A stretch of 64,000 nucleotides of DNA from Pseudomonadota bacterium (GCA_021784755.1 JAJYHM010000072.1:1-64000), one strand, 5' to 3'; counted from the first letter of the stretch, positions 1 to 9,025 are shown. Notes: generated from the letters alone by a model not told the origin. Made by a program: numbers and translations.

Positions 1-131
1 GCGGCTACCGCAATTTTACCCAATATCGCATCGCGATTCTCTTCCATTGCGGGAAGCTTGACCTTTATCCGGCGGGGCGTCCGTCATGAGGCTTTTATGA
101 GCTACCCACACGAAACCCGGAAGAGCCTTAT
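1..131. other. Left-edge flank of repeat copy A; no gene recognised
   Basis: Frame +1 is open from base 1 into the repeat that starts at 132, so this could be the 3' part of a gene cut by the repeat. I do not recognise its translation. If the repeat is an IscB-type omega-RNA, the last 15-20 bases here would be its guide. Confidence 0.3.
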
Positions 132-343
132 ATCAAGGCAGGAGTGGCCCGGTGGGAGAATCCTCGACCGGCCTATGAGGCACCGATTTGACTCGGTGAC
201 CCTCGATTGTAGAGCGAGGCAGCTCCACGACGAAGCGAAGTCAGGCGGTATCCAACCCGCGTATATCAGAGTGATCGACCGTCGTTAACAGCCGCTCGTG
301 CCTTGACTTAAAGGCTTACGAATCAAAGGAGAACAAAAGACGC
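132..343 (+). ncRNA. Structured repeat RNA, copy A (HEARO/IscB omega-RNA-like)
   Basis: By eye this is identical over 212 bp to 15469-15680. It closes with a terminal stem (TCAAGGCA near the start, TGCCTTGA near the end) and contains clear internal hairpins, CACCGA/TCGGTG and CCTCG/CGAGG, so it looks like a multibranched RNA. Directly after it lies a strong Shine-Dalgarno-like AAAGGAG with no reading frame behind it. A ~40-bp tail (344-386) follows, with a TTGAC/GTCAA mini-palindrome, and is shared less exactly by the other copies. From memory, the hairpins and the position just ahead of a ribosome-binding site resemble HEARO, the omega-RNA of IscB nucleases. The sequence shows repetition and folding; the family name is an inference. 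Confidence 0.55.
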
Positions 344-406
344 TAAAAAAACCCACGCCGCTAGTTGACAGGTCAATACATATCAGGCCGGATGGCCTAT
401 GGCCTA

Positions 407-847
407 TCAAGCGGGCTGTTTGGCCTTACGGGGCTTTTCCTTGGTCCCCTGACTTTCCACATAACGACGCACGGTCTCCAACGTGGCGCCACCGACACTG
501 CCTATGTAATAAGCCCGATGCCAAAAATACGGTTTCCCGTAAAACGGCTTCAAGTGCTCAGTAAACCGGTTCCTTGCACGTCTGGAGCTGGCGGTTTTCA
601 GATTGTTGATCAGCGTGGAGATGTTGAGGGCGGGGTGGATCTCCACCAACAGATGCACATGATCGGCCTCGCCGCCGAACTCCAACAGGGTGCAGCGCCA
701 TGCTTCCAGTATTTCCGTAAAGGCCTCGCGCAAATAATCCAGCAACTCCGGCGTCAGCGTTTTGCGGCGATACTTGGTCACGAAAACGCTATGTAGCTTG
801 AGAGAATATACCGCATGAGAGGAGGATTTATTGGCTTGATTGCCCAT
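407..847 (-). CDS. tnpA: IS200/IS605 family transposase TnpA
   Basis: This Y1 HUH single-strand transposase of 146 residues is normal length for the family. The HUH motif is seen as HVHLLVE around residue 65, and the catalytic tyrosine is the Y of YVESQ near the C-terminus. Such enzymes cut and rejoin single-stranded DNA at hairpin-containing ends. It starts 24 bp from, and divergent to, tnpB, the usual IS605 layout, and both key motifs are intact, so it may be active. It could also act in trans on the neighbouring repeat element, which is inference only. Confidence 0.93.
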   Translation of the reverse strand: MGNQANKSSSHAVYSLKLHSVFVTKYRRKTLTPELLDYLREAFTEILEAWRCTLLEFGGEADHVHLLVEIHPALNISTLINNLKTASSRRARNRFTEHLKPFYGKPYFWHRAYYIGSVGGATLETVRRYVESQGTKEKPRKAKQPA

Positions 848-871
848 GCGACCAAAGGTAGCATTGGATCA

Positions 872-2365
872 ATGCGCACGCAAACCGGCTTCCGATTTCG
901 CTGTTATCCCACCGCCGCGCAGGCGCACATCCTGCTGCGCTGGATCGGCTGTCAGCGATTTGTCTACAACGCCAAAGTGACGGAAGACCGGTATTACCGG
1001 AAGTTCGCCGGGAAGGCGTTGGGCCTACCCGAGCCATATCCGCCGGTGGACCAGCAGTACAGCCGGTATATCCACCCCGATCTCACGCCCTGGCTCAAAG
1101 AGGTGCCGTCCCAGGTGCTGCGCAACGGCGCGGTGCGCTGGCGCCAAGCTTATGCCCGATACTTCCAGAGGCTGGGCGGACGCCCGGTGATCAGAAAGAA
1201 GAGCGGACGACAGGCCGTGTGGCTGACATCGGAACTGTTCACCTTCACACCCATTGCGGACACCAGGACCGGCGAGATTCTGGGAAATAGACTGACCGTG
1301 GGGACCAGGAAAGTTGCCGTGGGCGACATCCTGTTCAACGCGCACAAGGATTACCGCATCCCCAACTCCATTCGCATCGGTGTGGAAGCCGGGCAATGGT
1401 TTCTGTCCTTCAGCAACGAAGATTTGAGTCAGGTTCCTGATGAGGCGGAAACCGTGGAATGGCTGCGGCAGTTCTCCGAAGAGGAATTACTGGCCCGAAC
1501 CTTCGGCGGCGATCGGGGCGTGGAGATCCCGCTGGCGGGCAATCATGGGGAAGCCTTCGACTTCGACCCCGTCCAGAAAGCGCGTATGGAGAAGAAGGTG
1601 CGCCAGACCAAACGCTACCAGCGCCAGATGGCCCGCCAGCGCACTCAGGCGGCCAAGGAAAAGTGTCCGGCCGGCGCGAACTATCGAAAGACCAAAAGCC
1701 GTCTCGCCAAGACGTATCAGTACGGCAAGAACGTTCGGGATGACTTCGCCCACAAGACCAGTCGGGCCATTGTGCATAATCCCGACACTTTGCTGATGGT
1801 GTACGAAGACCTGAACGTCAAAGGGATGGCGAAGAAGCCCCAGGCCAAGAAGGACGAAAATGGCCACTGGGCGAGGAATCAGGCGGCGGCCAAGGCCGGG
1901 CTCAACAAGAAAATACTCACGGCCGCCTGGGGCAAAACGGTGACTTTCACCCAATACAAGGCCGTCAAGGCCGGTAAATTGTGTATCAAGATCAACCCTT
2001 ATCAAACCTCGCAGGAATGTGCCGCGTGCGGGCACATTCATCCTGACAACCGGGTTTCGCAATCCGCGTTTGTCTGCCAAGCCTGCGGGCATCAGGACCA
2101 TGCCGATCACAATGCGGGGCGGGTTATCGCCAGGCGGGGTGTGCGGTTGCTGCTTTCCGGCGGGTATCTACCCAAAGAGAGTAAGCGCTGCGGAATCTTT
2201 CGGCGCAAAGCAGTAGAAGCGATAGGGCCGGTGCGGTCCGAATCTACGCCTGGGGAGTCCATCGTAAGTCGTGAGGCTGGAAACAGCCTGACGCAGGGGA
2301 CGGCGAACCAGGACAATCTCTTCGTGAGGAGAGAAACCCCCGCTACAACCGCTTGTGCGGTTTAG
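872..2365 (+). CDS. tnpB: RNA-guided endonuclease TnpB (IS605 OrfB)
   Basis: The protein has 497 residues. I chose ATG 872 because MRTQTGFRFRCYP is the usual TnpB N-terminus; the longer ORF start at 815 runs back into tnpA. The RuvC-like residues are present: an Asp in GGDRGVE, a Glu in YEDLNVKGM and an Asp in DHADHNAG. A four-cysteine zinc finger (CAAC...CQAC) lies between the last two. TnpB is known to cut DNA guided by an omega-RNA made from the 3' end of its own gene, and the hairpin end of that RNA overlaps the stop codon here. A truncated relative lies at 8608-9024. The gene looks intact and probably functional. Confidence 0.92.
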   Translation: MRTQTGFRFRCYPTAAQAHILLRWIGCQRFVYNAKVTEDRYYRKFAGKALGLPEPYPPVDQQYSRYIHPDLTPWLKEVPSQVLRNGAVRWRQAYARYFQRLGGRPVIRKKSGRQAVWLTSELFTFTPIADTRTGEILGNRLTVGTRKVAVGDILFNAHKDYRIPNSIRIGVEAGQWFLSFSNEDLSQVPDEAETVEWLRQFSEEELLARTFGGDRGVEIPLAGNHGEAFDFDPVQKARMEKKVRQTKRYQRQMARQRTQAAKEKCPAGANYRKTKSRLAKTYQYGKNVRDDFAHKTSRAIVHNPDTLLMVYEDLNVKGMAKKPQAKKDENGHWARNQAAAKAGLNKKILTAAWGKTVTFTQYKAVKAGKLCIKINPYQTSQECAACGHIHPDNRVSQSAFVCQACGHQDHADHNAGRVIARRGVRLLLSGGYLPKESKRCGIFRRKAVEAIGPVRSESTPGESIVSREAGNSLTQGTANQDNLFVRRETPATTACAV

Positions 2366-2380
2366 CGGCGGGAGAGTTCA
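2240..2380 (+). ncRNA. Putative TnpB omega-RNA (3' end of tnpB plus right end)
   Basis: The tnpB 3' end carries nested perfect hairpins (2340-2368) followed by the right-end sequence. In characterised TnpB systems the guide is the sequence immediately outside this end, here starting TCCGTTGGCAGAG at 2381. The 5' boundary given is approximate. Confidence 0.55.
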
Positions 2381-2588
2381 TCCGTTGGCAGAGAAGCCAC
2401 GCGGTTTTGTTCGTTGTATCGAGGTCGCGCCGGATGGTGAGCATGCGTGCCGCCGCCGCGTCCCGGGATGTCGCCGCGCCCAGCGACGCTGTTGGGGCTT
2501 TGATGCGGCCGCGTTGCCGGTCAGTGACCGGCCCGTCGCATCGGCCGGCGCCTCGACCATTCCGTTTTTGATTTGTCCGGGAGGTTCT

Positions 2589-4439
2589 TTGACCGCGTCC
2601 AATGCCCGCTCGGACAAGCTTGTTCAGGTCGAACGCGAGGCCGTGACGGCGGCGCTCCTGCAGGCGGCGGCGCATCTGGCTCAGGGTCAGGACGCTGAGG
2701 GCATCCTGCGACCGTTCTGTGACGCACTGGTAGCGGCCACCCGCCACATTCGGCTTGCCTGGATGTGGCTCGGAAGCGCGGACACTACCATTATCCGCCC
2801 GACTTACGCTGTGGGCGCTGCTCGCGAATATGCCCAGGCCCTGGTCTTGGGGGCTGACGAGGCCACGCGCCCCTTGAGCCCGGGTCTGCGCGCCTTAGCC
2901 GGTGGACGGCCCGTTATGGCCACCGTCCGATCAGACCCGGCCTTCGCGCCCTGGCGCGCCGAGGCCTTGCGTTATGGTCTCGAGGTGGCCGCGAGTTTCC
3001 CGTTCGGTGAGGCGGGTGACGGCAAACAGGGCCTTGTGGCGGTCTATGCCGACGAGCCGGATTATTTCGCGCGCTTGGGCTGGGCCCCCTTCGTCGCGTT
3101 TCAACACCTAGCCCAGGTGGCGCTGACCCAGGCGGCCCTGCGCGACCGCTTGAATACGCTCGCCTCCTTCGACAGCCTCACGGGCTTGCTGAACCGCGGC
3201 GCGATGCAGGGTGCGCTGGAGCGCCTGCATGGCGAAGCGTGTCAGGCGCACGAGACCTATGGCGTGCTGCTCCTCGATATCGATCGCTTCAAGCTTATCA
3301 ATGACGGCTATGGCCATGGGGTTGGCGATACGGTGATCCAGGAAATGGCCCGCATCCTTCGGGAGGGCTTACGTGCCGAGGATCAGGCGGGGCGTTGGGG
3401 CGGGGAAGAATTCCTGTGCCTCCTGCCAGGCGCCGATTGCGCGATTACCGGGGCAATTGCCGAGCGTCTGCGCGCGGGCATTACGGCTCACTCCTTCGCG
3501 GTGAGCGCCGGACACGCCTTGCACGTGACGGTCAGCCTCGGCATGGCCTGTTTTCCCATCGACGGTGACAGCGTTCAGACGCTGCTGAATCACGCCGACA
3601 TGGGGCTCTACGAGGCCAAACGTGACGGCCGCAACCGGACGGCTCGGGCGAGTGATCGGGGGCGCAGCCTGTTTTCTACCGCCCAGCAACTCGAGGCGGC
3701 GCTCACGTCGGGACAGGTGCGACCGGCGTACCAGCCGATCGTGGCGCTGGCTGATGGTCGCCTCGTGGCCAAGGAGGCCCTGGCGCGCATCATCACGCCT
3801 GAGGGCGTGCTGGAGGCCGAACATTTTATCGAGGCGGCGGATCGGTTCCAGTGGCTCCATAGACTCGATCACGACATGATCGGCCAAGTCATCGAGCACT
3901 GTGCGGTCATGCGCAATAGCCAAGACCCGCCCATCGCCTATTTCGTCAACGTCTCGACCGATCTCTTCCACCACGCCGAACGGGTGCAGGATCTCCTTCA
4001 GCGTATCACGCGTACAAGTATGCCGTGCTGCGCGGATACCGATATCGAAAAGCCTTTGGTCATCGAGATCACCGAACGGCAGTTTCTGGGCGACTTTGAT
4101 GCCGTGCGCCGGACGCTTGCCCCGTTCCTCGCCTTCGGCATCCGGCTCGCACTGGATGATTTCGGCAGCGGTTACTCCTCTTTTCGTTATCTCACCGAAC
4201 TCCCATTCGCCTTCGTCAAATTGGATAAGGTGCTCGTGCACAGGGTTCAGACCGCACAAGGCCGGCGCATCCTCCGCGGTCTTCAGGATCTCGCGCGCGA
4301 TCTTGGGTTTCGCACGATCGCCGAAGGTGTCGAGGATAAGGTGTATGCCGATGCCTTGGCCGCCCTGGGTGTCGATTGGGCGCAGGGGCACTATTTCGCA
4401 TCGCCACGATTCGAGGATACGCCCGAGTTGTCCGGGTAG
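2589..4439 (+). CDS. GAF-GGDEF-EAL cyclic-di-GMP signalling protein
   Basis: This cytosolic c-di-GMP turnover protein has 616 residues from TTG 2589, which is preceded by GGGAGG; the 78 residues upstream in the ORF are low-complexity and overlap the IS end. A GAF-like sensor occupies about residues 15-165. The GGDEF domain has GGEEF near 270 with an RxxD inhibitory site (RAED) five residues before it. The EAL domain shows KEALARI near 395, FVNVST, EITE, DDFGSGYSS near 522, VKLDK and AEGVE. All residues I know to be needed for both activities are visible, so it could be bifunctional. Its last 190 bp and 3' flank are duplicated at 9026-9271. The IS605 end lies about 200 bp upstream and may have displaced its promoter. 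Confidence 0.88.
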   Translation: MTASNARSDKLVQVEREAVTAALLQAAAHLAQGQDAEGILRPFCDALVAATRHIRLAWMWLGSADTTIIRPTYAVGAAREYAQALVLGADEATRPLSPGLRALAGGRPVMATVRSDPAFAPWRAEALRYGLEVAASFPFGEAGDGKQGLVAVYADEPDYFARLGWAPFVAFQHLAQVALTQAALRDRLNTLASFDSLTGLLNRGAMQGALERLHGEACQAHETYGVLLLDIDRFKLINDGYGHGVGDTVIQEMARILREGLRAEDQAGRWGGEEFLCLLPGADCAITGAIAERLRAGITAHSFAVSAGHALHVTVSLGMACFPIDGDSVQTLLNHADMGLYEAKRDGRNRTARASDRGRSLFSTAQQLEAALTSGQVRPAYQPIVALADGRLVAKEALARIITPEGVLEAEHFIEAADRFQWLHRLDHDMIGQVIEHCAVMRNSQDPPIAYFVNVSTDLFHHAERVQDLLQRITRTSMPCCADTDIEKPLVIEITERQFLGDFDAVRRTLAPFLAFGIRLALDDFGSGYSSFRYLTELPFAFVKLDKVLVHRVQTAQGRRILRGLQDLARDLGFRTIAEGVEDKVYADALAALGVDWAQGHYFASPRFEDTPELSG

Positions 4440-5020
4440 GAGCCTGAAGGCCACAGTAGCTACCCACTCATTCGGGTCTGTGGACCCCTGTATCCGAGGG
4501 AGGGCTGGACGAAACGCCGTCGCATAAATGTGTCCTCACGCAAAATGGGGGATGCTTAACTCTCGAGGCGCGCAGACGACCGCCCGCGCTTTATGGGCAA
4601 TTCTGGGTCGGCCAAGCAGTACCCAAGAATGGTCCGCGTCGCGCCCTAGGCGCCGCACGTCCCGTCCCGGCGGGGATGCCTGTTCCTCATGGTCCCGAAT
4701 CCAGTTTGTGACCGTGTCCAGACGCCAAAGCAGTCGCCGACAGCCCGGAACCGTACCGGCGGTGGGAAGCGCCCAGGCGCATACAGAATACGGGTTCGGA
4801 TAGGTCTAAAGGGTGGTATACCACATGGAGCCAGATGCTCGACCGGAATAAGCTGGTCCAGGTCACCCGTGTACACTCATTCTCTTCATGATTCATGGAA
4901 AAGGACGCCCGCGGGCCAGGAGCGGCCATCGATGCCCCGCCCGCAGACCCGTGAAGTGCCTTGTGCCGCCATGCGGCTTGCTCGGGGCGCTTGCCCCGAG
5001 CTTGCGCGCATCCCTTGACG
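4440..5020. other. 580-bp intergenic region
   Basis: It holds the rest of the duplicated block (4440-4492, matching 9218-9271) and a hairpin near the TonB receptor stop. ORFs here are short and unconvincing. I see no other gene. Confidence 0.5.
4980..5001 (-). terminator. GC-rich hairpin downstream of the TonB receptor gene
   Basis: A perfect 9-bp stem (GCTCGGGGC/GCCCCGAGC) with a 4-nt loop lies 20 bp after the receptor stop. There is no clear U-run on the minus strand, so termination is plausible but not certain. Confidence 0.45.
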
Positions 5021-7474
5021 CTAAAACTTGGCGCTCAGGGAAACCTCGAAGGATCGTGGAGCGCCGGGCTCGCCGAGAAGCTGGCCGGCCACCCCGTAGT
5101 ACCCGCCGCTGCTGATGTACTCGTACGCATTGTATTGCTTGTTCAATAGGTTGTAGATGCCGACGCTGATGTTAACCCGGTGGAGATGGGCGCCCAGGTC
5201 CTCGTGGCCGACCGCGATCTTCAAGGCTGCGTTCCATATCCCGAATGCCGGAAGCTTTTGCGTAGTCGGCGCGTTAGTGTTGTTGTTGTAGATATCCTGG
5301 GCGCCGGTATATTGCCACCAGAGGCTGGGCGTATAGACGACACCACTTTGGTACATTTCGTAAAACGCCCCAATATTGGCGGTCTGCGCCGGCACGTTCG
5401 AGACCGGCAAACCGTCATAGGAGCCGCCACTTGGCGTCGTGTACTGCGAGTACCGCGCGCGCTCAAAGCTTACGTTGGCAAACAGGTGCAGCGTGTAGAT
5501 GGGGTTGTCATCGGCATAGATGTTGACACCGCTGAAGCGCGACGATCCGGAGGCGAACAGGCTATAGAGATGACTTACCACCGGTATCGGTATGATCTCG
5601 TTCGTGTCGTCGAGGTTGTAGTAGTTGGCCCCGAACGCGGCGTCGTTCAGGAGCCCGTCGTGGCGCACATAACCCTTCAATCCGACCTGGTATTGCGTGG
5701 ATTTCTGGGGCGCAAGCGAACTCGCCAATAGGTGGGCGTAGGTGCCGGTCGCCCCGGCGGGCGCCTTATAGGCCGTCGAGTAGTTGGCGTAGAGCGCGAG
5801 GCCCTTCCGGATCTGCCAGTTGACGCCCAGGGACGGCTCGAGTTCACTGAACGTAGTCGACGAGTTCGGGGCGTTGTTGCCGCCGGTCCCGTCGCCGTTC
5901 GTGCCGATCTGGTCTGTCACGTTGATCGGGAACGCCGACGAGGCGTTGTTGACGAAGTTCGTCTGGAAGCTCACGACGCGGATGCCGGGGGTGATGCGCA
6001 CGGAGCGCAGCGGCTGGATGTCGTCCTGGATGAAGGCCGCAAGATCGGTCATGTAGAGGTAGGAGTCGTGGTAGTGGCTGGGCAGCGACATGCTGTAATT
6101 GACAGGCTGCCCGTTCACCGTCGCGTTGCTTCCGGCGTTGGGCCCGTAGGCGTACTGGGCGGGCAGGACCGGGTTGTAGAACTCGAGGAGCGAGGCGTAC
6201 TTGCTGGTCAGATAGTATCCGCCGGCCGAGATGTCGTTGTAGGGGGCGCGGATGTCGAAGTAGAGCTTGTCGCCAAAGGTGTCGCTGGTCGTGTAGTAGT
6301 ACTGATTGAGGACGTTGTTGTTGTTGCCGTAGTTGTCGTAATGCAAGTGTTCTCTGTGGCCATAACGGTACCACATGAGGTTATGCATGGATATGTGGCG
6401 CGATAGGCGCGACACGAATCGCGAGTAGAGCAGTTCGGTGCTGACGATGCTCTGCTTCCAGTATTCGCTGTACGGCAAGGTCGTGTAGAACCCGGTCGTC
6501 TGCTGGCTGTAGAGGGGACCCGGATTCACGGCGCCGGTGTTGGGATTGACACCGTTGACGGTGACGTTGGCGTTCGGACTTACCGGAATGGGCAAGGGCC
6601 GATAGGACTCGGTGCGGGCGTCGTAGGCGCCGAAGCTCACGTGGCCGCCGTGGAAGGTCTTGCGGAATTTGGCGTAATAGGCGTGGTTCTTGGATGGGTT
6701 GTCGAACCCGTAGCCATGGAGATAGTTACTGTCGGCCTTGGTGACGCCGCCCGCTACGACCCCCGACCAGCCGTCGCCCATCTTACCTGTCTGGACGCTG
6801 AAGTTTTCGCCGTAGGTACCGAAGCTTCCGGCAAACGCCCCTATGGTCGCGCTGGGATGGCGACTGGGCTGGATGGGGCTCAGGTTCACCGCGCCCCCGA
6901 TGTTGTTGTACCAGCGGTTCACCGCATAACCCGGGCCGTAGGTCACGGACATGGCCTGTATCAAGGAAAGCTGCGGGACTTCGGAGGCCTGCCAGACCGT
7001 GTAGGCAGGGTCGATCATGGGCACGCCGTCGAAGGTCACCATCACCGTGCCGTCATTGGCGTTTCCGGCAATATTGCCCCAGCCGGTCTTCATGCCGTTG
7101 ATGCTGATGCTGGACCGCGGGGCGCCGGTGACGCCTTCGGCCATGACATTAACGCCGGGCGCGACGGCAAGGGCCTGGGCCGCCCCGTTCGCCGGCCCGG
7201 CGACCGTCATCTGCTTTTTGCCGATGACCTTGATCGACTGCGTGGACTTGAAGACCTGCTTCGCGGTGGGCGTCCTGTCGAGGGTGTTCAAGGCCCGGGA
7301 GCCCGCCGAGACATGGCCGACGTTGACGTAGGAGGAGTCGGACGCCGGGGCATCGGCGCCGGCTTGCGTGGCGGCTTTGGCGCCAGCGGTCGCGAACAGG
7401 AAAGCGACTGCGAAGAGGCGCAGCGAAGGACGCGGGGCGAGGGCCTTGCGAAGGCGATGGGGCGTTACCGGCAT
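5021..7474 (-). CDS. TonB-dependent outer-membrane receptor
   Basis: The protein has 817 residues. ATG 7474 is chosen because it follows AGGAG and begins a signal peptide (basic start, LRLFAVAFLFATAG, cleavage near AKA). A plug domain covers about residues 80-230, with VTFDGVPM and YGPGYAVNRWYNNIGGAVNL typical of it. A 22-strand-type barrel rich in Tyr, Asn and Gly follows, ending in Phe (SLSAKF) as expected for outer-membrane assembly. Such proteins import siderophores, cobalamin, metals or glycans using TonB energy; the substrate cannot be read from the sequence. The regulator gene lies 43 bp upstream on the same strand, suggesting co-transcription and control by it. Confidence 0.9.
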   Translation of the reverse strand: MPVTPHRLRKALAPRPSLRLFAVAFLFATAGAKAATQAGADAPASDSSYVNVGHVSAGSRALNTLDRTPTAKQVFKSTQSIKVIGKKQMTVAGPANGAAQALAVAPGVNVMAEGVTGAPRSSISINGMKTGWGNIAGNANDGTVMVTFDGVPMIDPAYTVWQASEVPQLSLIQAMSVTYGPGYAVNRWYNNIGGAVNLSPIQPSRHPSATIGAFAGSFGTYGENFSVQTGKMGDGWSGVVAGGVTKADSNYLHGYGFDNPSKNHAYYAKFRKTFHGGHVSFGAYDARTESYRPLPIPVSPNANVTVNGVNPNTGAVNPGPLYSQQTTGFYTTLPYSEYWKQSIVSTELLYSRFVSRLSRHISMHNLMWYRYGHREHLHYDNYGNNNNVLNQYYYTTSDTFGDKLYFDIRAPYNDISAGGYYLTSKYASLLEFYNPVLPAQYAYGPNAGSNATVNGQPVNYSMSLPSHYHDSYLYMTDLAAFIQDDIQPLRSVRITPGIRVVSFQTNFVNNASSAFPINVTDQIGTNGDGTGGNNAPNSSTTFSELEPSLGVNWQIRKGLALYANYSTAYKAPAGATGTYAHLLASSLAPQKSTQYQVGLKGYVRHDGLLNDAAFGANYYNLDDTNEIIPIPVVSHLYSLFASGSSRFSGVNIYADDNPIYTLHLFANVSFERARYSQYTTPSGGSYDGLPVSNVPAQTANIGAFYEMYQSGVVYTPSLWWQYTGAQDIYNNNTNAPTTQKLPAFGIWNAALKIAVGHEDLGAHLHRVNISVGIYNLLNKQYNAYEYISSGGYYGVAGQLLGEPGAPRSFEVSLSAKF

Positions 7475-7517
7475 GACGGAATCTCCTGGGTTGAGGAAAG
7501 GGGAGTGCATTGGGAAT

Positions 7518-8327
7518 TCATTTGCCGCGAGCGCCCGTGCGTGCCGGGACGAGGGCCGTGCGCAAGGACGGTGCCGCAGTGATGGCGTAGCGGTAACCGA
7601 GCCGATGCACGGTTTCGATGCAATCGGGGACGCCGGCGTCGCGCAGGCACTTTCGCAGCCGCGAGACACAGATGGTGAGCGCGCCGGGCGTCATGGGTTG
7701 GGTGCCGGTGAGGCCGGAGCAGAGCCGCTCGGTCGTCAAGAGCTTGCCGGGGCTTCGGGTGAGCTCGTGCAAAATGCAGAATTGGCGCGGCGGCAGGGCA
7801 AGCCATTTGTCTCCGACGCGAATTTGGGCGGTCAGGGGATCGAGCCACAGGCCGTTCGGGTCGGAGGCCATCCGGTAGACCATATCCGAACGGGGGTTCA
7901 TCGGACCTTGGATGATCCGCGACAGACCCCGAATCAAGGTTGGTGCATCGATCGGTGCCGGGATAAAAAGCACGGCGCCCGTCGCCAACGCCACCGCCTC
8001 GTGTTGTGGAGGGCCCACGAGGATGACGGGCAGGGTGCCCGAGGTGGCCCCGGATGCGCGCTTGCCGGCGGCCGGGATCCAATCGGTAATCACAGCGCTT
8101 GCGCCGAGTATGTGCGCGGCGCGGTCGATGTGGCGCAGACGCGGAACGCGGTGGCAGGTCCAGCCGATGCTCGTGATGGCATGCACGCACGGCAGGGCCA
8201 GGTGATTGGCGACGCACAAGAGGACGGCGGGGGGCCTGGGCTGCTTGCCCCATTTCTTTTGCACGGCCGCCGCCACGAGCTTGATGCGGCAAATGGCCGT
8301 ATGGATGAGAAGCGGTAGAAGACACAT
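7518..8327 (-). CDS. OmpR/ToxR-type winged-helix regulator with atypical N-terminus
   Basis: The C-terminal ~95 residues form a clear OmpR-type DNA-binding domain (PPRQFCILHELTRSPGKLL, ISRLR-like VSRLRKCLRDAG, ETVHRLGYRYAI). The N-terminal ~150 residues have a receiver-like pattern of alternating hydrophobic strands, but I cannot find the Asp-Asp...Asp...Lys set of a true receiver, so phosphorylation is doubtful. The start is uncertain: ATG 8327 is used, ATG 8363 is equally possible, and neither has a strong ribosome-binding site. It probably controls the receptor gene just downstream. Confidence 0.72.
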   Translation of the reverse strand: MCLLPLLIHTAICRIKLVAAAVQKKWGKQPRPPAVLLCVANHLALPCVHAITSIGWTCHRVPRLRHIDRAAHILGASAVITDWIPAAGKRASGATSGTLPVILVGPPQHEAVALATGAVLFIPAPIDAPTLIRGLSRIIQGPMNPRSDMVYRMASDPNGLWLDPLTAQIRVGDKWLALPPRQFCILHELTRSPGKLLTTERLCSGLTGTQPMTPGALTICVSRLRKCLRDAGVPDCIETVHRLGYRYAITAAPSLRTALVPARTGARGK

Positions 8328-8607
8328 GCCCCAAAACCTTTGTCGGTGGTGCCCTGAATGCATTGAGAAAAGGCCCTGCCGGCCGCGCGTTTGCGATCCC
8401 GGCGGCCTCTTGTGGGCGGAAGTGTATGAGCGGGTGATGACGGCTCGGTGAAAAAATCCTTTCAATGGGGCCGCGATGGGGCCCGGCACGCCCGAGCGCG
8501 TGTCGTAGCCCACGGGGTGACTGGGTGACGGGCCGGCGGCGGCGAGGCAGACCCTCAGTCGAACGCCGGCAGGGGCGGCCTCCTGCCAAACCAGAAGCGG
8601 GTCTTTC
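8328..8607. other. Upstream region of the regulator/receptor operon
   Basis: About 280 bp between the regulator and the tnpB remnant. The regulator ORF is open through it but its translation looks non-coding. It probably contains the operon promoter, though I cannot pick out convincing -35/-10 boxes. Confidence 0.35.
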
Positions 8608-9024
8608 TTAAGGACCGATCCCAGTCGGTTCGGGTACACCGTCTTCGGTGCCGAACGTGAGGTACCAGTGGCCGGCATCGAGGACCAGCCGGCTAGAGGC
8701 CGGAAGGCGGTAACCCTTGTGGGCGGTGAAGGCGATGGGACCTACCGGGAATTTCTTCGTTCCGACGAGGAGCCTGTGGCCCAGAACTTCCCCGGTCTGG
8801 GTGGAGACTGCGGGCTCGAAGGCGAACAGTTCCGAGGTCAGCCACAGGGATTGGAGGCCGTGCTTCTTGCGGATCTTCGGGCGCCCGGCGAGGCTTTTGA
8901 AGAAGCGCTGGTATGCCTGGGCCCAGCGCACCGCGCCGTTGCGCGGCACTTGCGAGGGCACCTCCCGCAGCCACGGGGTTTCCGGGCCGATGAATTGCCG
9001 GTAGGCCTGATCCACCGGCCGCTG
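8608..9024 (-). pseudogene. tnpB fragment (N-terminal part only)
   Basis: The translation (PWLREVPSQV, GAVRWAQAYQRFFKSL, RPKIRKKHG, LWLTSELFAF) aligns with about residues 50-190 of the intact TnpB at 872-2365, but lacks the extreme N-terminus, the RuvC residues and the zinc finger. Its identity to that copy is moderate, so it derives from a different IS. It breaks off exactly where the duplicated EAL segment begins on the other strand, marking a rearrangement junction near 9025. Confidence 0.85.
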
Positions 9025-9025
9025 C

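Larger units (their letters stand above)
387..2380 (+). mobile_element. IS605-type insertion sequence (tnpA/tnpB)
   Basis: Divergent tnpA and tnpB are followed by a typical right end: nested hairpins CCGCTA/TAGCGG and AACCGC/GCGGTT at 2340-2368, then CGGGAGAGTTCA. The right boundary at about 2380 is fairly clear. The left boundary is not: the tnpA stop lies only about 20 bp from the tail of repeat copy A, so the element either inserted right against the repeat or shares an end with it. Confidence 0.7.

Noticed and set aside
132-343. CRISPR-like or tRNA-like nature of the repeat
   Set aside because: The copies are 15 kb apart with no short spaced repeats, and the fold lacks a tRNA cloverleaf with anticodon arm.
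3369-4454. 361-residue minus-strand ORF opposite the GGDEF-EAL gene
   Set aside because: It is the antisense shadow of an intact EAL domain with all catalytic motifs on the plus strand.
5732-6406. 224-residue plus-strand ORF full of Val, Arg and Gly
   Set aside because: Shadow of the TonB receptor barrel; no recognisable domain.
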